DNA of 64,000 nt from Doris montereyensis (GCA_037039925.1 JAXRKP010000069.1:258501-322500); one strand, 5' to 3'. Shown: positions 13,553-26,513, numbered from the stretch's first letter. Numbers and translations are program-made. Notes: a model not told the origin generated them from the sequence alone.

Positions 13553-13860
13553 GTAAGTTAAGTTCCTTCAAGGCCAGTACGGCCCATAGAGCGGGAGCTC
13601 ATCCCGGTTTCTGTAGAGTGAAATGGAATAGGTGACTGGACTAGACGCTAGTCTGATGCAGATTTTAACTCCCATTCCCGAGCTAGTGCTTATTAGTTGT
13701 ACCCATTTGCATCTAACTCGTGAGTCACGTTGGGAAAATGGGTGTTAAGCGTCTTCTTTCCCAAGGAATACAACATCGGACCAAGCTTTGCTAGGATTTG
13801 AACACAGGACTTAATGATCCAAAGTCCGGCAGCCTAACCACTCAACCACCAACTGTTTAC
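13553..13860 (-). mobile_element. tRNA-headed SINE (family 1), minus orientation
   Basis: On the minus strand the element starts with a tRNA-like head: GGTTGAGTGGTTAGGC resembles an A box and GTGTTCAAATCC resembles a B box. The body includes AAATGGGTACAA and ends near GGCCTTGAAGGAACTTAACT. Copies share the same body at 15546-15835 and, in plus orientation, at 31268-31560. Divergence between copies indicates old insertions. It is not a functional tRNA gene, because no cloverleaf is maintained. Confidence 0.8.
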
Positions 13861-15545
13861 AATGCAGATACTTAAAAATCCTATGACTGAGACATCTAAA
13901 AAAACAGTCCATCTTGTAAGTAATGAATTTATCCCATTTTTATGAACTGTCTGTTTTGATTTGTTGGTGCGAATGAAATGTCCCAAGTTACCCTTATTTC
14001 AGCAAAACAGCCACTCTAACAACATCAGAGCAGCCACACACGACCACCCTCCAGAATACAAAATATGATCACAACAGATTCTTGAAAAGTTATTTTATTA
14101 AAATTGAGAACTTTTATTGAAATACAGAGAATTTTTAACAAGACTAACAACAACACAAAACTGATCAGCCGTACTGACATTAGACTTACACTAGAGTCGC
14201 ATTGACATTAGATCATTCTACATATATACATACAGACAAAGAGGAAATAAAGCCAACATAAACAACTCATAAATGATACTAATGATAGGAAACGGAACAT
14301 CCCAGTATTGTACTGGCAGCTAACTAAACTTAGTCTTACTCTTACACATGTAGATGATGACTCATTATGATAATGAAATGGCCAAGTGAATGAAAAAAAG
14401 TGATCAAAGAAGGATATTATTATTATCAATCAGCTAGTATCAGCAGCACAGCATTTTTAAATCAATAAAAGAATAGATATGCAATAAACGTAAAGAATAA
14501 AATACTAACAAATTTAAAAAGCCACCTGCTGATACCAATACTAAACCCGTATGCAACCTTCATTTGATAATGTGAAATTCATACCGGTATTGCAAAAGTC
14601 AAAGAAGTTCATTTAATAAAGGATTCATTCCTTATTTTATATATAATCTGTGACCATACAGCCCCCTCCCCTCACTAATATGTGACAATATATCACAAGA
14701 TACAGGATAAGGTACAACATAAAAAAAACCCATATAAAAAACCAAAAAGGTAAACAATTTGAAACGGTTAAATAAAAAAGATTGATCCAGAAATATATAT
14801 ATACATGCTGAAGCTAGCAACAAAAGAAAGAATCTCCCACATTCCATTAGGCTTGGTCCAAAGTAGTCTAAAGAAAAATGTACAACCAACGAGTCTGATA
14901 ATTAATACTGAGAGGGATGTTCCTGATTCCCTCCTTTCCTTCCAAATTCAACAACAGTTCGATCCATCATAACAACAATTCAAAGTTTACAACATCCAAC
15001 AAACCCATAGATCTCTTCCAATATCTTTCACCAAGCAGCATCTCTCTTGATCAGGTGAATCCTCCCTTCCTCCCTCTCTAACAAACATAAATGTGTATAT
15101 ACACACACACACAACCTGTATGGCTCATTCACTTACTAGTAGTAGTAATACATGTAATATTAACAGGGTGATCATTTCATGTATTTGTTTCATTCCCTTA
15201 AGAACATGCATGCATTGCAATCTCTTTATTATACAAAGTTCAATTGTGTTGGGTTTGGTGAAGCTTATATATATATATATATATATAATATATATATACA
15301 ACAAAAGTCTAGCCTAGGTGTCACTAGAGAAATCATTGACAAAAAGAACTTACTGAAAAGATATCAAGGAAAGTTTATAAGATAGAGATTCTTTCATTAG
15401 AAAAAACAAAACTAACAAAAAGCAGTGTTGATCTTATTTGGATAATGTGAGATTAGTGAGAAAAGTTAATGTTAAATGAGAACAAATATACCAGGACCTT
15501 TCTATTTCCACTTGGTACTGGCAGCAAAGTCAGCAATTATTAAAG
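13861..15545. other. Non-coding AT-rich DNA, possible 3' UTR of the minus-strand gene
   Basis: No exon seen. On the minus strand AATAAA signals occur (for example opposite TTTTATTGAA near 14115). Together with the low complexity, this is compatible with a long 3' UTR of the RAMAC-like gene, but that link is only inference. A TA run lies at 15267-15298. Confidence 0.35.
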
Positions 15546-15835
15546 TAACTAAAGTTCCCTCAAGGCCCATGGAGCTGAAGTTTATCCCGTTTTCCATAGC
15601 GTGAAGCAGAACAGGTGATGATAATTACCTCCTGGACAAGACGCTAGTCTGATGCAGATTTTTACTCCAAAACCAGTGCTTGTACCCATTTGCACCTGGG
15701 TCAAGTAAGTAAAATGTGTGTTAATGTCTTTCCCAAGGAACACTGCATCAGACCTACCGTTGCTAGCTAGGTTCAAACCCAGGACCTCACAATCCCGTTT
15801 GGCAACATAACTGCACGGCCACTGACGCAGTCAGT
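15546..15835 (-). mobile_element. tRNA-headed SINE (family 1), second copy
   Basis: Same body order as 13553-13860: TTCCCTCAAGGCCCATGGAG, GACGCTAGTCTGATGCAGAT, TGTACCCATTTGCA, then CCCAAGGAAC. The minus-strand head carries GGTTTGAACC as B box. Confidence 0.8.
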
Positions 15836-16133
15836 AATTACATGTGGAGAAAATAACTATCTGTATTGACTAGAAGTTTACTTATATATCAATAACGACT
15901 GAAAGTTTTCTTAAATATCAGTACTGACTGAAAGTTTTCTTGACAAGAAAATTGAATCTGCAGTTGGAAATTGAACATTTGTTTCATTTTCATTTGAATG
16001 CATTTGGTCCCAGGACAAAGAAGGGAAACAATTTTTTTTTTGGTAAGGTAGATCAGATTAACAAACAAGAGAAGCCCTGCTCAGACTCAACGTCAGTTTT
16101 TTTAGTGTCACAAACTTCTCATTCCCTTTTTCT

Positions 16134-16633
16134 TCAAAATCGTCTGGGAGATCTGTCCCGCTGATATCTGTCTCTATTGTGGTATTCTCCATCCCTGTCC
16201 CTGCTTCTGTAATTATCGTAACTCTCGTGGCGTGGTCTGTTTCCGTGGTAATTGTAGTCTCCTCTTCCTCTGTGTTCTCTGCCGTCACGATGATGGTCTC
16301 CATAGTTTCGGCCCCTCTGCCATGGTCTGCTGTTATCCCGCTGACGTCTTCCAAAATAACCCTCAACACACGGGGGCGAGACATGGTACTTGACTCTGAC
16401 ACAGTCTTAGCGTAGCTAGGGTCTTCTTCTGTATATCGACGATCAAACAAGCCCTCTAGAGTTTCAAGCTCGTGGATAAGAGACGAGTCCCCTGAACCGT
16501 CAGGCACGACAGCTGATGACAAAATGGTTTGTTTAGAGCTGTCAGAGTGACTCGTGTCGCCACCGTCGTGTAAGGGAGCATCCACAATAGCAATGCCAGC
16601 TGCAGCCGCAATGTCTGCCAAGTCTGACATCAT
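16134..16633 (-). CDS. RAMAC: RAMAC-like mRNA cap methyltransferase activating subunit (apparent 1-base frameshift)
   Basis: RAMAC (FAM103A1) binds and activates the nuclear RNA cap guanine-N7 methyltransferase RNMT through an N-terminal RAM domain and uses an Arg/Asn-rich tail to bind RNA. Here residues ~56-76 (ETLEGLFDRRYTEEDPSYA) align with the family's FEEMF-x-x-RFTENDKEY motif. In the next frame PPCVEGY matches the family's SPPIVEEW, followed by about 65 residues rich in Arg, Gly, Tyr, Asp and His (for example HRDGREHRGRGDYNYHGN). The frame change falls at a G5 run at 16372-16376 (C5 on the coding strand). One extra C there joins both halves into about 166 aa, longer than the roughly 118-aa human protein because of an acidic, Ser-rich N-terminus. 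The start at 16633 is the first ATG after a good acceptor (CTTTTCAG, exon edge near 16665), so an upstream 5' UTR exon is expected. A retrocopy is unlikely, given the adjacent intron. Confidence 0.68.
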
Positions 16634-16837
16634 CAATGTAAACAAGTTCCACCGCTGGAGGAGAACTGAAAAGAAAACCCCAAAGACAACTCTTTAGAAA
16701 ATATTTGAACAGGGTGAATGATGATAAGATTTACCGCCATTGGATTCCTTGTATAATTTTATCCTAGAAAACTGTGTGTTTTAACTTTGACATTTGACTT
16801 TAAAAACCCTTTACAAAAGTTGAGAATGGAATTGAAT

Positions 16838-16880
16838 TCAATGGACTTTATTATTCACGAAAGGAAATTTGTTTTTATCA
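16838..16880. repeat. Retroposon tail fragment
   Basis: The phrase GACTTTATTATTCACGAAAG resembles the ACTTTATTCATCCATAGAAG phrase at 630-655. Confidence 0.3.
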
Positions 16881-17060
16881 CAGTGAGTGCATACAATGTA
16901 AAATAAGTATAAACTACAAATACTATGAAACATTTAATGTACAAGTAATTCATTAACTATAACATAATAATATAATAACAATTACACAATTATTATGGAT
17001 CAATATAAACATATGTCAGTGACAACAATGATGACAGTATTGAGAGTCATAATGGTGATC

Positions 17061-17115
17061 ATAATAATAATAGCACTTATAAAGCGCTTTAACCCGTAGA
17101 AAACAGGCTCTAAAC
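17061..17115. repeat. L2/CR1-like LINE 3'-tail fragment
   Basis: An AATAATAAT run is followed by GCACTTATAAAGCGCTTTAA and CTCTAAACGCTTA. This resembles, with changes, the LINE 3' ends at 29000-29075 and 44905-44960. Confidence 0.4.
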
Positions 17116-18309
17116 GCTTAAATATCCTGGTGGTTTTGACAACAATGATGTTTTGATGATGATGATGATAATGATAAAGCACTCTTGGTACTACATTGTC
17201 ATTTTGAAATGATGTGCTCTGGGGGTAACCCAAGTCCTACATCTGTGTCAAGAAACCAAAACAACACAACAAAAAATTAAAGAAATTTTTGTGTGTTCCA
17301 GACTGGTATTGAAACTCAGATCGCCTGATTCCATACATCATGAGCCCACTCCATACAGCTAATCTAAGCATAGTATGTGCGTAGACATGTGTACTCTGCA
17401 GTATACATTATCTGTATTACCCTATCTACCCCAGGTCATTTCAAGGCAGGAAGAGGTTGGCAGCGTGTTAATAAGTCAAAAAGTGAAAGTGAGAGAGGAT
17501 TTCACTGTCAATGTGTCAATGGCTTGGCAATTTTGTTTGTTGCTGGGCGATTTTGGACACTGAAGATGCAGCAGGTGTGTCGATATAAGAGGAGAAATGG
17601 AAAAAAATGTTAATATACAGGAATATACAGGAATCTGTTTATTGATATTATGAAAGAGATTAATCAGGACCAAACAAATTTGTCAATGTAAGCTGAATGT
17701 TGTTATATACAGTGTCGATATATGTGGAGTAGACTGTATGTGCAAACTGAAGATGATTGAGGTCATAGATCTAGATCTATGTGTACAAGTTGAAGACGAT
17801 TGAGGTCATTAAAGCGTTGCTTGGTTGATTGATAAGAAAATGAGAGCATGGCTTTTTAAAACAAAAATGTAAACTGTCAACGAAACAATGCATCACCAAA
17901 ACATAGTTCATTGTTCTAAAGGCACTATATAGAGGTTATTTGTAACCCTTTCAGGAAATCTTAGCCTAATCAGTTGAGATTTAAAGATGATAGGTCAGAT
18001 TGCATATATATTGGCTTGTTCATATTTAATGTTTTTGGTATATTTACCCCATTACCTGTATACTCATCCCTCATGACTCTTAACTTATTCAGGGGGAGAG
18101 ACCTTCCTGAACACCCTCCCACCAACTGCAGTATTATTCCTTTTCATGTTGAATAGAAGAAGGCTACAATATATATTATATATATATTGATTGTTAGTAA
18201 ACAATGCAATCAAAACAAAATGACAGTAATAAAATGAATTGACCGCTACATCACCTAACTGAAAGGAGATAAAAAACAATCACATATTGAGGTCAAGTGT
18301 GGTAGCCTC

Positions 18310-18975
18310 GTCAGAGGGTGCGAAATCTCTCGGTGACGCATGCGGAAACCTCGTACACAGCGGAGCTAGGTTATTGATCGATATTGAAGGGATACTGGAA
18401 GGTCAGCCTTACAAGGGTAGTAAATAGGAAAAAGGACGCGTTCCGGCTCAAAAGCTTACATCCAAAAAGGCCTTCGGTTCAGTCTATTGCTAATAGGGTG
18501 TGTCCATCCTTAACTTTGCCTTGGACAACTGGTAGTAACGATGCTAACTGTGTTACTATGCTGGAAGTAGGCTTGTTATACAACTTTCATTATTGGTCAC
18601 CCCTATTGTAAAATGGAATGATCCTACTAGGACAAGTCCATTGCCACAGGGGTGTAAATGTGAGCTGGTCTGTTTTGAGAGTGTGGGTGATTGAACTGAT
18701 AATAAGAATGTGTGTTTGCACAGATACGTAGTTGATCTTGTTGTCTCCTACTAAATTGGAAAGAATGTAATCATCCTAGTTTAGCTTGGTTTGGGTGAGA
18801 CCAGATGATCGTCATGCGACTGAATTCAATAGATAGGTGATGGCCTGGTCAGAAGTCACATTTCGCCGTGAACTCGTAAAATTTTGTGGGCAGCGTCATG
18901 GCAATGACGGTCAGCGAGCCAACTAGCATGTGGCAGCCTTTGTGCTGGCTGAGAAGGCCGCTTTTCTTGTGTTAA
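18310..18975 (+). repeat. Dispersed ~0.6-kb repeat (family P), copy 1
   Basis: Shares long blocks with 50800-51335: CTTTGCCTTGGACAACTGGT, GGCTTGTTATACAACTTT, GGGGTGTAAATGTGAGCTGG, TTGTTGTCTCCTACTAAATT and GGTGATGGCCTGGTCAGAAG. Both copies are on the same strand and end in CTGGCTG..AG..CCGCTTT. No conserved protein is encoded in both. Probably an unclassified transposable element. Confidence 0.8.
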
Positions 18976-19291
18976 TAACACTTCAGAATATTATGAAGGT
19001 TTCACATCTAAATATCATAAGTTATAAAGTTACGTGGATATTTAATCCATATCAGAGCCCAAAAAACACAAACCAGTCATTAGGCCCAGGTATCCCCACG
19101 CGCTGACATATGAATCAGCTAGACAAAGTGAGTTGTGAACACACAGCACAGTGTGTTTAGCAATGAAATGGGTAGCTCCATGCGGGTAAGGAGTACCCAA
19201 AACACATTGCATTTTGTTATGAGAAAGAAAAATGACAGATCTAGATTCTATACCTATCACCATCCTTGAACGATGAACCCTCTGTCCTCGA

Positions 19292-19318
19292 CCCCCCCCC
19301 CCCCCCCCCCCCCCCCCA
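19292..19318. repeat. Poly(C) tract
   Basis: About 27 consecutive C residues. Such tracts are error-prone in sequencing. Confidence 0.9.
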
Positions 19319-19559
19319 TCTCTTACTATGATGGTATGGTCCTTGGTCACGGTGGCAATCCGCCCTGGAAAGCCGTGATTGTGCCTGTGAGCAGGCAGGA
19401 CGATTGGAAGACTAATTAATTTTTTTTTAGAGATATATAAAACAATGAAAAAGTTGTCAGATATTATAAAACACAAAAGGATCCACAGTGGAATGAAGTG
19501 ACAATGGTACCAAAGGAGACAGCACACGTTCTAGATCCTGCAGTAAGTTGATGTTTACA

Positions 19560-19615
19560 GTTCGTGTCGCCCGGCTTCTACTACCACTTTTAGTTTTATA
19601 CCAAACCGGAAATCA
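19560..19615 (-). promoter_or_regulatory. Candidate core promoter for the minus-strand RAMAC-like gene
   Basis: On the minus strand an ETS-like TTCCGG (19611-19606) is followed by TATAAAA (19600-19594) and then a CG-richer stretch with CCGGGCGACACG. The order and orientation would suit a start near 19565 feeding a 5' UTR exon spliced to 16665. There is no transcript evidence. Confidence 0.28.
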
Positions 19616-20269
19616 AGCTCTTAGTTCAGAAAAACAACAAATGCTTCCTTTTGGCTATATTCACAATAAAATATAATTTGTGTGTATAGTAAAGTTGATA
19701 GCGATAGCTTGGTGATTGGCCTAGTGCATTCGGCTGTTTTGTATTGTATTACATGTAGATAAATGCAACAATAATGGTATCTTTAGAACTGCTCTATTTG
19801 AACAGAAATGAACACAAACACACAATGATTAAAGGTCAAGCATGACAAAATATAAAAAAATCGATGAAAGGCGGTAACAAAGTTCTTTACCACCGACTAG
19901 GTCTATGCAGAGCAATACTCTAGGGTCAACTTTGCTAACTCATATTTCTTGTAAAGACTTGACAATATTTAAAGATCCGAACAAAATTCTGCTTCTTGTT
20001 TTAAACAAATCCCACAAGTCAAAGAGTGAGGTGATGCGAGCCAGGAAGAACACGGAAGAAGTATCCCGCCGTTTATTTGATGGAACTATTATTTTCGTTT
20101 CAACCATAAACGTTAATTTTTAAAAAGGACCTTAAATGTATGTTAGATTACATTTCGATACATAAAACAATCATACAATCAAACGACTGCTCTATCGGCG
20201 TGGTCTTTAAAATAGTTGTACATCACCTGTACATGTAGATCTTATTGCGCCCCCTCCCCCTGCTCGCTC

Positions 20270-20308
20270 TCTGTCTATGTCTCTCTGTCTCTGTATGTCT
20301 GTCTGTCT

Positions 20309-20407
<99 letters not shown>

Positions 20408-20412
20408 GTTTG
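20270..20412. repeat. (TCTG)n/(CT)n microsatellite, left part
   Basis: TCTG repeats pass into about 90 bp of pure CT, ending in TTTCTGTTTG. The run resumes as TCTATCTCTCTG and TCTG repeats after the LTR element at 25024, so the retrotransposon sits inside one pyrimidine array. Confidence 0.95.
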
Positions 20413-20417
20413 TCTAT
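20413..20417. repeat. Target-site duplication of the Gypsy element, left
   Basis: TCTAT, identical to 25024-25028 directly after the 3' LTR. Confidence 0.75.
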
Positions 20418-20639
20418 TGTAATGGAATGAGTCCTACAACAATAGCTGTAGTGTTGTGTCTTTTCGTACTGCTGAGACTGTACCGTGCTCTTCCTGTACT
20501 GTCGAGTTGTCGGGGAGTTGAATAAAGTACACGTGCCTGTAAAGACGTGTTTCCAGTGTCTTATTACGATGTTGCCCTTTATGTATATTTCCTAAGTGTC
20601 AGACTATTGTGTTTACATGTACAACCCACGCATATGACA
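20418..20639 (+). repeat. 5' long terminal repeat
   Basis: A 222-bp LTR starting TGTAATGGAATGAG and ending CATATGACA (TG...CA ends). It contains a TTGAATAAAG polyadenylation-like signal. By eye it differs from the 3' LTR at about 16 positions plus one indel, roughly 7 percent, indicating an old insertion. Confidence 0.92.
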
Positions 20640-20693
20640 TGTTGGCAGTGTGAGTAGGTTTTATTTCTTATTTTGTCCACAATTTAATAGAAA

Positions 20694-21400
20694 ATGGCTT
20701 TTAAACCACCCTCTGAATTCACATTCGATAAACCCCATCTTTGAGCTGAATCGCGCCAGCGCTTCCTAAGGTATCGGTCCGCCTCAAAACTTGAGGGGCA
20801 GGAAGCCCGGGTACAAGTTACACAACTGGAAGAAACGGCTTTTGACCTAGTCCTGGACAGATTTACAGCGCATTTCTCATCTAAACGGAATGTGATACAT
20901 GAGAGAGCCGTCTTTTATCAAAGGTTTCAACTGGAAAATGAATCCATTGAACAGTGTGTAAGGGCATTGTATGAATTAGCAAGCTATGCGGATTTTCCAG
21001 ACAAAAATGACGCAATTAGAGATCAACTTGTACTAAGGTGCAGAGACAAAGAACTTTCACTGAAGCTACAGCTAAGCACAGATTTGAAGCTTAGTGACGC
21101 AGTCACAATAGCGAGACAACAAGAGTTAGTAAAGGCGCAACTGCAAGTTCAAGAAAATCAAGAACAAGTGGTACTTTAGATATAGACGCAACTTCAAGAC
21201 ACGTGAGAACAAAAGGGTGTCACCAAAGGGATAATAGGATACCTAACAGACACAAAAGATGGGTGTTAAGTGTGGAAAGTGTGGCCGTTACCACGAAAGA
21301 GGAAAATGTCCTGCTTACGGGAAGAAGTGCCACAACTGCCAGAAAATGAATCACTTTAGTCAGGTATGCCGCGCAAAACATACAAACGTAAACAGTCTAA
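20694..21400 (+). pseudogene. Gypsy gag remnant with zinc knuckles
   Basis: From the ATG at 20694 the frame reads MAFKPPSEFTFDKPHL, then meets a stop where the family normally has Trp. Downstream come RQRFLRYRSASKL, a capsid-like helix-rich region (20892-21179, ending in a second stop) and, in a shifted frame, CGKCGRYHERGKC and CHNCQKMNHFSQVC, two zinc-knuckle-like motifs, the second of the form C-x2-C-x4-H-x4-C. In the family these bind the element RNA during particle assembly. At least two nonsense or frame lesions are present. Confidence 0.85.
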
Positions 21401-21454
21401 AACAGAGCAGTGACAACAATAATCAAGAGAAAAAATGCTTCGTTGTTCCGCACA

Positions 21455-24000
21455 ATGGTGTCCTTCAAGATAGACACAGGAGTCGATGTCAATATCATTA
21501 CCAGCAAAATGTGGAAAACCATTGGCCAACCGAAGTTATAAGAAAACCATGGAGTTAAGCTTATGAGTCCTGGCGGTCTTCTAGTTGTTAATGGGCTTTT
21601 CACGACGAAGATTAAAGATGACTTAAATGCTACATTTTATGTAGTGAAAAAATACACACAATGTCTTCTCAGCCGAGCAACATCAAAAGCTTTAGGGCTA
21701 GTTGTTGTAAGAGGCAATTTAAATGAAGTAGGGTTGAAAATTTTGGAGAAGTCAAATGTGATCCAGTGAAGATACAGCTTCGAGATGACGCCACACCATA
21801 CCCAGTTCCTGTGACCAGACGAATACCTCTTCCATTGATGAAAAAAGTTGAGGTCGAGTTGAAGAGAATGAAGGAAGGGAATGTCATTCAAGAAATTGGG
21901 GAGCCAACTGATTGGCTGGCAGTGTTAAAACCAAATGGTACCGTAAGAATCTGTGTAGATCTCAAGAAATTGAACAAGGCTGTAAAACGTGAACGTTTGA
22001 TTCTGCCAATTCTTGACGATATTATCCACGAGCTCCAGGATTCAACAATCTTTTCTAAACTTGACGGAGCCAGTGGATATTGGTAAATCCCGCTTGATCC
22101 AAAATCAGCAAAATACACAGCGTTCATCACACCGTTTGGCAGGTACTATTTTACGCATCTTCCATTTGGAATAACATTAGCACCGGAAATATTTCAACGT
22201 GTTATGATGAAATTACTGCAAGGAATAAAAGGCATTATCTGTTAGATGGACTAGTATGTCATTCTTCCTTTTAAGAAGACCACACTCAGCTATTAAAGAC
22301 AGTAGAAACGAAACTCAAAGAAGCTGGTCTGAAATTAAATTCAGAGAAGTGTATATACTACAAAGAAGAATTGAACTTTTTGGGACACGCCATAAGCAAG
22401 AATGGAATTAGAGCCGACGATTCCAAGGTAGAAGCAATCGTAGGGATGAAAGCATCCACTAACGTGAGTGAACTCAAAATTTCCTTAGGACGCTTTCTCC
22501 CTAACCTATCAACAGAATTGAGTCCAATAAATGGATTACTGAAAAAGAATTCGCATTGGTCCTGGGCAATAAAGAGCATTTGATTTTGAGAGAGTTAAAG
22601 ATTTACTCACCTCAGCATCTGTACTTGCCTACTTCGATGTTGCAAAGCCTACCATAATTTCAGCTGACAACAGTTTATATGGACTAGGGGCAGTATTATT
22701 ACAAGAACACCCATATGGCCCCCGGCCAGTTGCTTTTGCACCGCGTTCCCTCACCAAAGCAGAACAACAGTATGCACAGATTGAAAAAGAATATCTTGCT
22801 GCGACATGGGCTTGTGAAAAATTTGATCGCTATTTAATTGGATTGAAAGATTTTACTCTACTGACAGATCACAAACCTCTTGTTCCTTTAATCAATTCAG
22901 GGGATTTGATCGACACTCCAATTCGATGTCAGCGACTGTTAATGAGAATGATGAGATTTCAACTTCGAGCAGTCTACACTCCAGGCAAAGAAATGCTTAT
23001 TTCGGACACTCTTTCAGGAGTCCTGTCAACGCTACATCCGAAAAAGAAAGATCGTTACAAGACGATGTCGCCGCGTATGTCAGTGAAGTAGTAAATTCAT
23101 GGCCAGTGACAGACATAAAACTAAATCAAATTCGTGATCAGTCACAACAGGATGTATGCATCAAAACAACAATGGAATATGTTGTAAATGGATGGCCAGA
23201 ATACAAACGAGATGTTAAATTGGCATCAAGTAATTTCTACATGTTGAAAGGAGAACTAAGTGTATGTAAAGGTCAGAGAGGACAGAGAATCGTGATACCA
23301 TATATTTTACGATAAGAAATTATCGACAACATCCATAGTGGTAACCAAGGAATCACAAAATGTCGCAAAAGAGCCAACCAATCTGTTTGATGACCAGGAA
23401 TAAACATGGATATAGAAGAAAATGTATCGAAATGTAGGTGCTGCATTGAGAAGAGGCCAACACAGAGACGAGAACCTCTGATTTCTACGTCATTTCCAGA
23501 ACGACCATTTCAAAAAGGTGGCAACCGATTTGTGCGAAGTAAAAAATCAAATGTACCTAGTAACCACCGATTATTACTCTAGATACATTGATATTGCACA
23601 CCTTACAAACGTGACTTCAGCAGACATCATTAATTTGCAAGCTAAAGAACTTATTTACCGCACATGGGATTCCATAAACAGTTGTATCAGACAATGATCC
23701 ACAATTCGCTTCAACTGAGTTTAAAGCTTTCTCCAGAACCTGGAATTTCCATCATATCACCAGTAGTTCACATAATCCTTAGTCAAATGGTGAAGTAGAG
23801 AGAGCTGTGCGAACAGCTAAAGACATTCTCAAACAAGAAGATGTCCACCTTGCGCTCTTAGCATACAGAGCAACGCCCATCCCGAGTCTTGACAGGAGTC
23901 CAGCAGAAATGGCTATGGGTAGAAGGATACGCACAACCGTTCCGCTTTGCCAAACAATCTGCAAGCAAGGAAACCCCACAACATAGGAAACCGGGATCAG
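21455..24000 (+). pseudogene. Gypsy pol remnant: protease, RT, RNase H, integrase
   Basis: Protease: FKIDTGVDVN near 21463, carrying the catalytic DTG. RT (about 21770-22600): VLKPNGTVRICVDLKKLNKA and FSKLDGASGYW with the first catalytic Asp, then a stop; the following Y-x-DD box near 22240 is destroyed by stops. RNase H-like: SADNSLYGLGAVLLQ, IEKEYLA and TDHKPL (about 22620-23030). Integrase: a Zn-finger-like segment near 23320-23450, [29 protein letters not shown] near 23690 and [17 protein letters not shown] near 23788, supplying residues of the DDE triad. Frames shift repeatedly, so no functional polyprotein is possible. Downstream text resembles the usual C-terminal tail. Confidence 0.9.
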
Positions 24001-24784
24001 CGAGCTAAAGAGCGTCAGAAATAATACTACGATCGACGTCATAGTTCACAAGATCTTCACCCAGGTGATCATGTACGAGTCAAAACCGACGGTGATAAAA
24101 TGTTGAATCTCAAGCTTAAGTCGTTGGCAAATGCGCTCCAATGTCATATATTGTCAGCACCGAAATAGGAGAATTACGAAGAAATCGTCGCCATTTGCAA
24201 TTGGATACGACTCGTCCACCACAGGATAATTCATCACCAGAGAGAACAGCATCGACCAGCGATGAAGACAACAATGTCTCAGATTAATCTTCGAAAGTAT
24301 TTAAAGGAAGTCCTATCAGGCCTCTCGAGCCTGCCCCATCGTCTTCAGCTACCAGATCTGAAGCTCGTGCTCACACAAGTAGTGGTCGAGCCATCATTAA
24401 ACCAGCACGATTCCGTGATGGTTAATTTCTCGTTAAGTTTTGTCAAGTTAAATTAATGTGTGAAATTCACTTGGATTAGCAGCAGTAATCAATGTGATCA
24501 GTTACGAAAACAACTGTATTGTGTTTCAAGTATTTGGGATAGCAGCAGCATTCGCAACATCATTCACAAGTACATTCATTAAACGTGTCTCAAGATACTT
24601 TTGAAAATGAACAGTCCAATTAGGAAGACAACACAACTTGACATTCAAATTCATGTTTAAAGACTTTAGTCTAAATCCATGTGGCCATTGTAAAAATTCA
24701 AGTATTCTAATATGTCTTGTCCTTAATCAAACTGAAGTGTAATCGTCTTGATTATGTTTTGAAACTTTTAAATAAAGGGTCAGT

Positions 24785-24800
24785 TACTAAAAGGGGCAAA
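24785..24800 (+). other. Polypurine tract of the Gypsy element
   Basis: ACTAAAAGGGGCAAA lies immediately 5' of the 3' LTR, the position of the plus-strand primer in Gypsy elements. Confidence 0.7.
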
Positions 24801-25023
24801 TTTGATGGAATGAGTCCTACAACAATAGCTGTAGTGTTGTGTGTTTTCGTACTGCTGAGACTGTACCACGCACTACCTGTACTGTCGAGTTGTGGGGGAA
24901 TTGAATAAAATACACGTGCCTGTAAAGACGTGTTTCCGGTATATTATTACGATGTTGCCCTTTATATATATTTCCTAAGTGTCTGGACTATTGTGTTTAC
25001 ATGTACAACCCACGCATATAACA
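24801..25023 (+). repeat. 3' long terminal repeat
   Basis: A 223-bp partner of 20418-20639. Its first bases are TTTGATGG instead of TGTAATGG and it ends CATATAACA. Confidence 0.92.
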
Positions 25024-25028
25024 TCTAT

Positions 25029-26159
<1,131 letters not shown>

Positions 26160-26513
26160 AATAACATCTAGATTCTAGATCTAGAAACATTTAGATCTAA
26201 CCTAGAACTAGATCTAGACATAGAGCCTAGATAAGCTTATCTACACTCTCTGATCTAGATTCTAGATTGTGGATATCTAATCTAGATCTAGATCTAGATC
26301 TAGATCCAAGTTTAAGAAATAGATCTAGATCTAGAATTAGAACTAAATTTAACGTTTGTCTGCATACGTATGAGGTTGTGAACATATACACTAGATCTAG
26401 ATCAATGACTTGATTTAAGATCTAGATCTATTTTTGTCACATCAATGAAAATACTCTTTTTCCTTAATTTGATTTCTTTCGATAGAGCTAGAATCTAGAT
26501 CTAGATCTAGATG
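26160..26513. repeat. TAGATC hexamer-rich array
   Basis: Many runs of the self-complementary hexamer TAGATC/CTAGAT, up to four or five in a row, are separated by unique AT-rich sequence. Similar clusters lie at 27507-27595, 28440-28620, 30815-30865, 60360-60440, 63040-63180 and 63540. Confidence 0.85.

Larger units (their letters stand above)
16666..19553 (-). other. Presumed 5' intron of the RAMAC-like gene, with repeats
   Basis: The acceptor CTTTTCAG at 16666-16673 implies an upstream intron, but its 5' splice site is not established. The region holds retroposon tails (16838-16880 and 17061-17110), an ATG/ATC trinucleotide run near 17150 and a copy of the 0.6-kb dispersed repeat. No coding exon recognised. 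Confidence 0.35.
20418..25023 (+). mobile_element. Ty3/Gypsy LTR retrotransposon, 4.6 kb, degraded
   Basis: Two near-identical LTRs flank gag, protease, RT, RNase H and integrase remnants in that order, the Ty3/Gypsy arrangement. A 5-bp duplication (TCTAT) lies outside the LTRs. A candidate primer binding site (TGGCAGTGTGAG) begins within 3 bp of the 5' LTR, and a purine tract AAAAGGGG sits just before the 3' LTR. Multiple stops and frame changes in every domain show it is dead. There is no envelope-like gene. Confidence 0.93.

Noticed and set aside
13790..13860. tRNA gene on the minus strand
   Set aside because: It is the head of a repeated SINE with mismatched stems.
16058..16645. The unbroken 195-codon minus-strand frame as the true protein
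   Set aside because: Its second half is Thr/Glu-rich without similarity, whereas the neighbouring frame gives the RAMAC-like PPCVEGY and RG-rich tail; its first codon is also TTG, not ATG.
19042..19527. 161-codon minus-strand open frame as a gene
   Set aside because: It runs through a poly(C)/poly(G) tract coding Gly9 and shows no recognisable domain. LPAHRHNHGFPG followed by GRIATVTKDHTIIV could be an exon (a GTAAGA donor follows), but nothing around it supports a gene.
20216..20525. Open frames of Ser-Leu repeats in several frames
   Set aside because: They are translations of a (CT)n microsatellite. The same holds at 24930-25290, 32154-32612 and 61368-61753.
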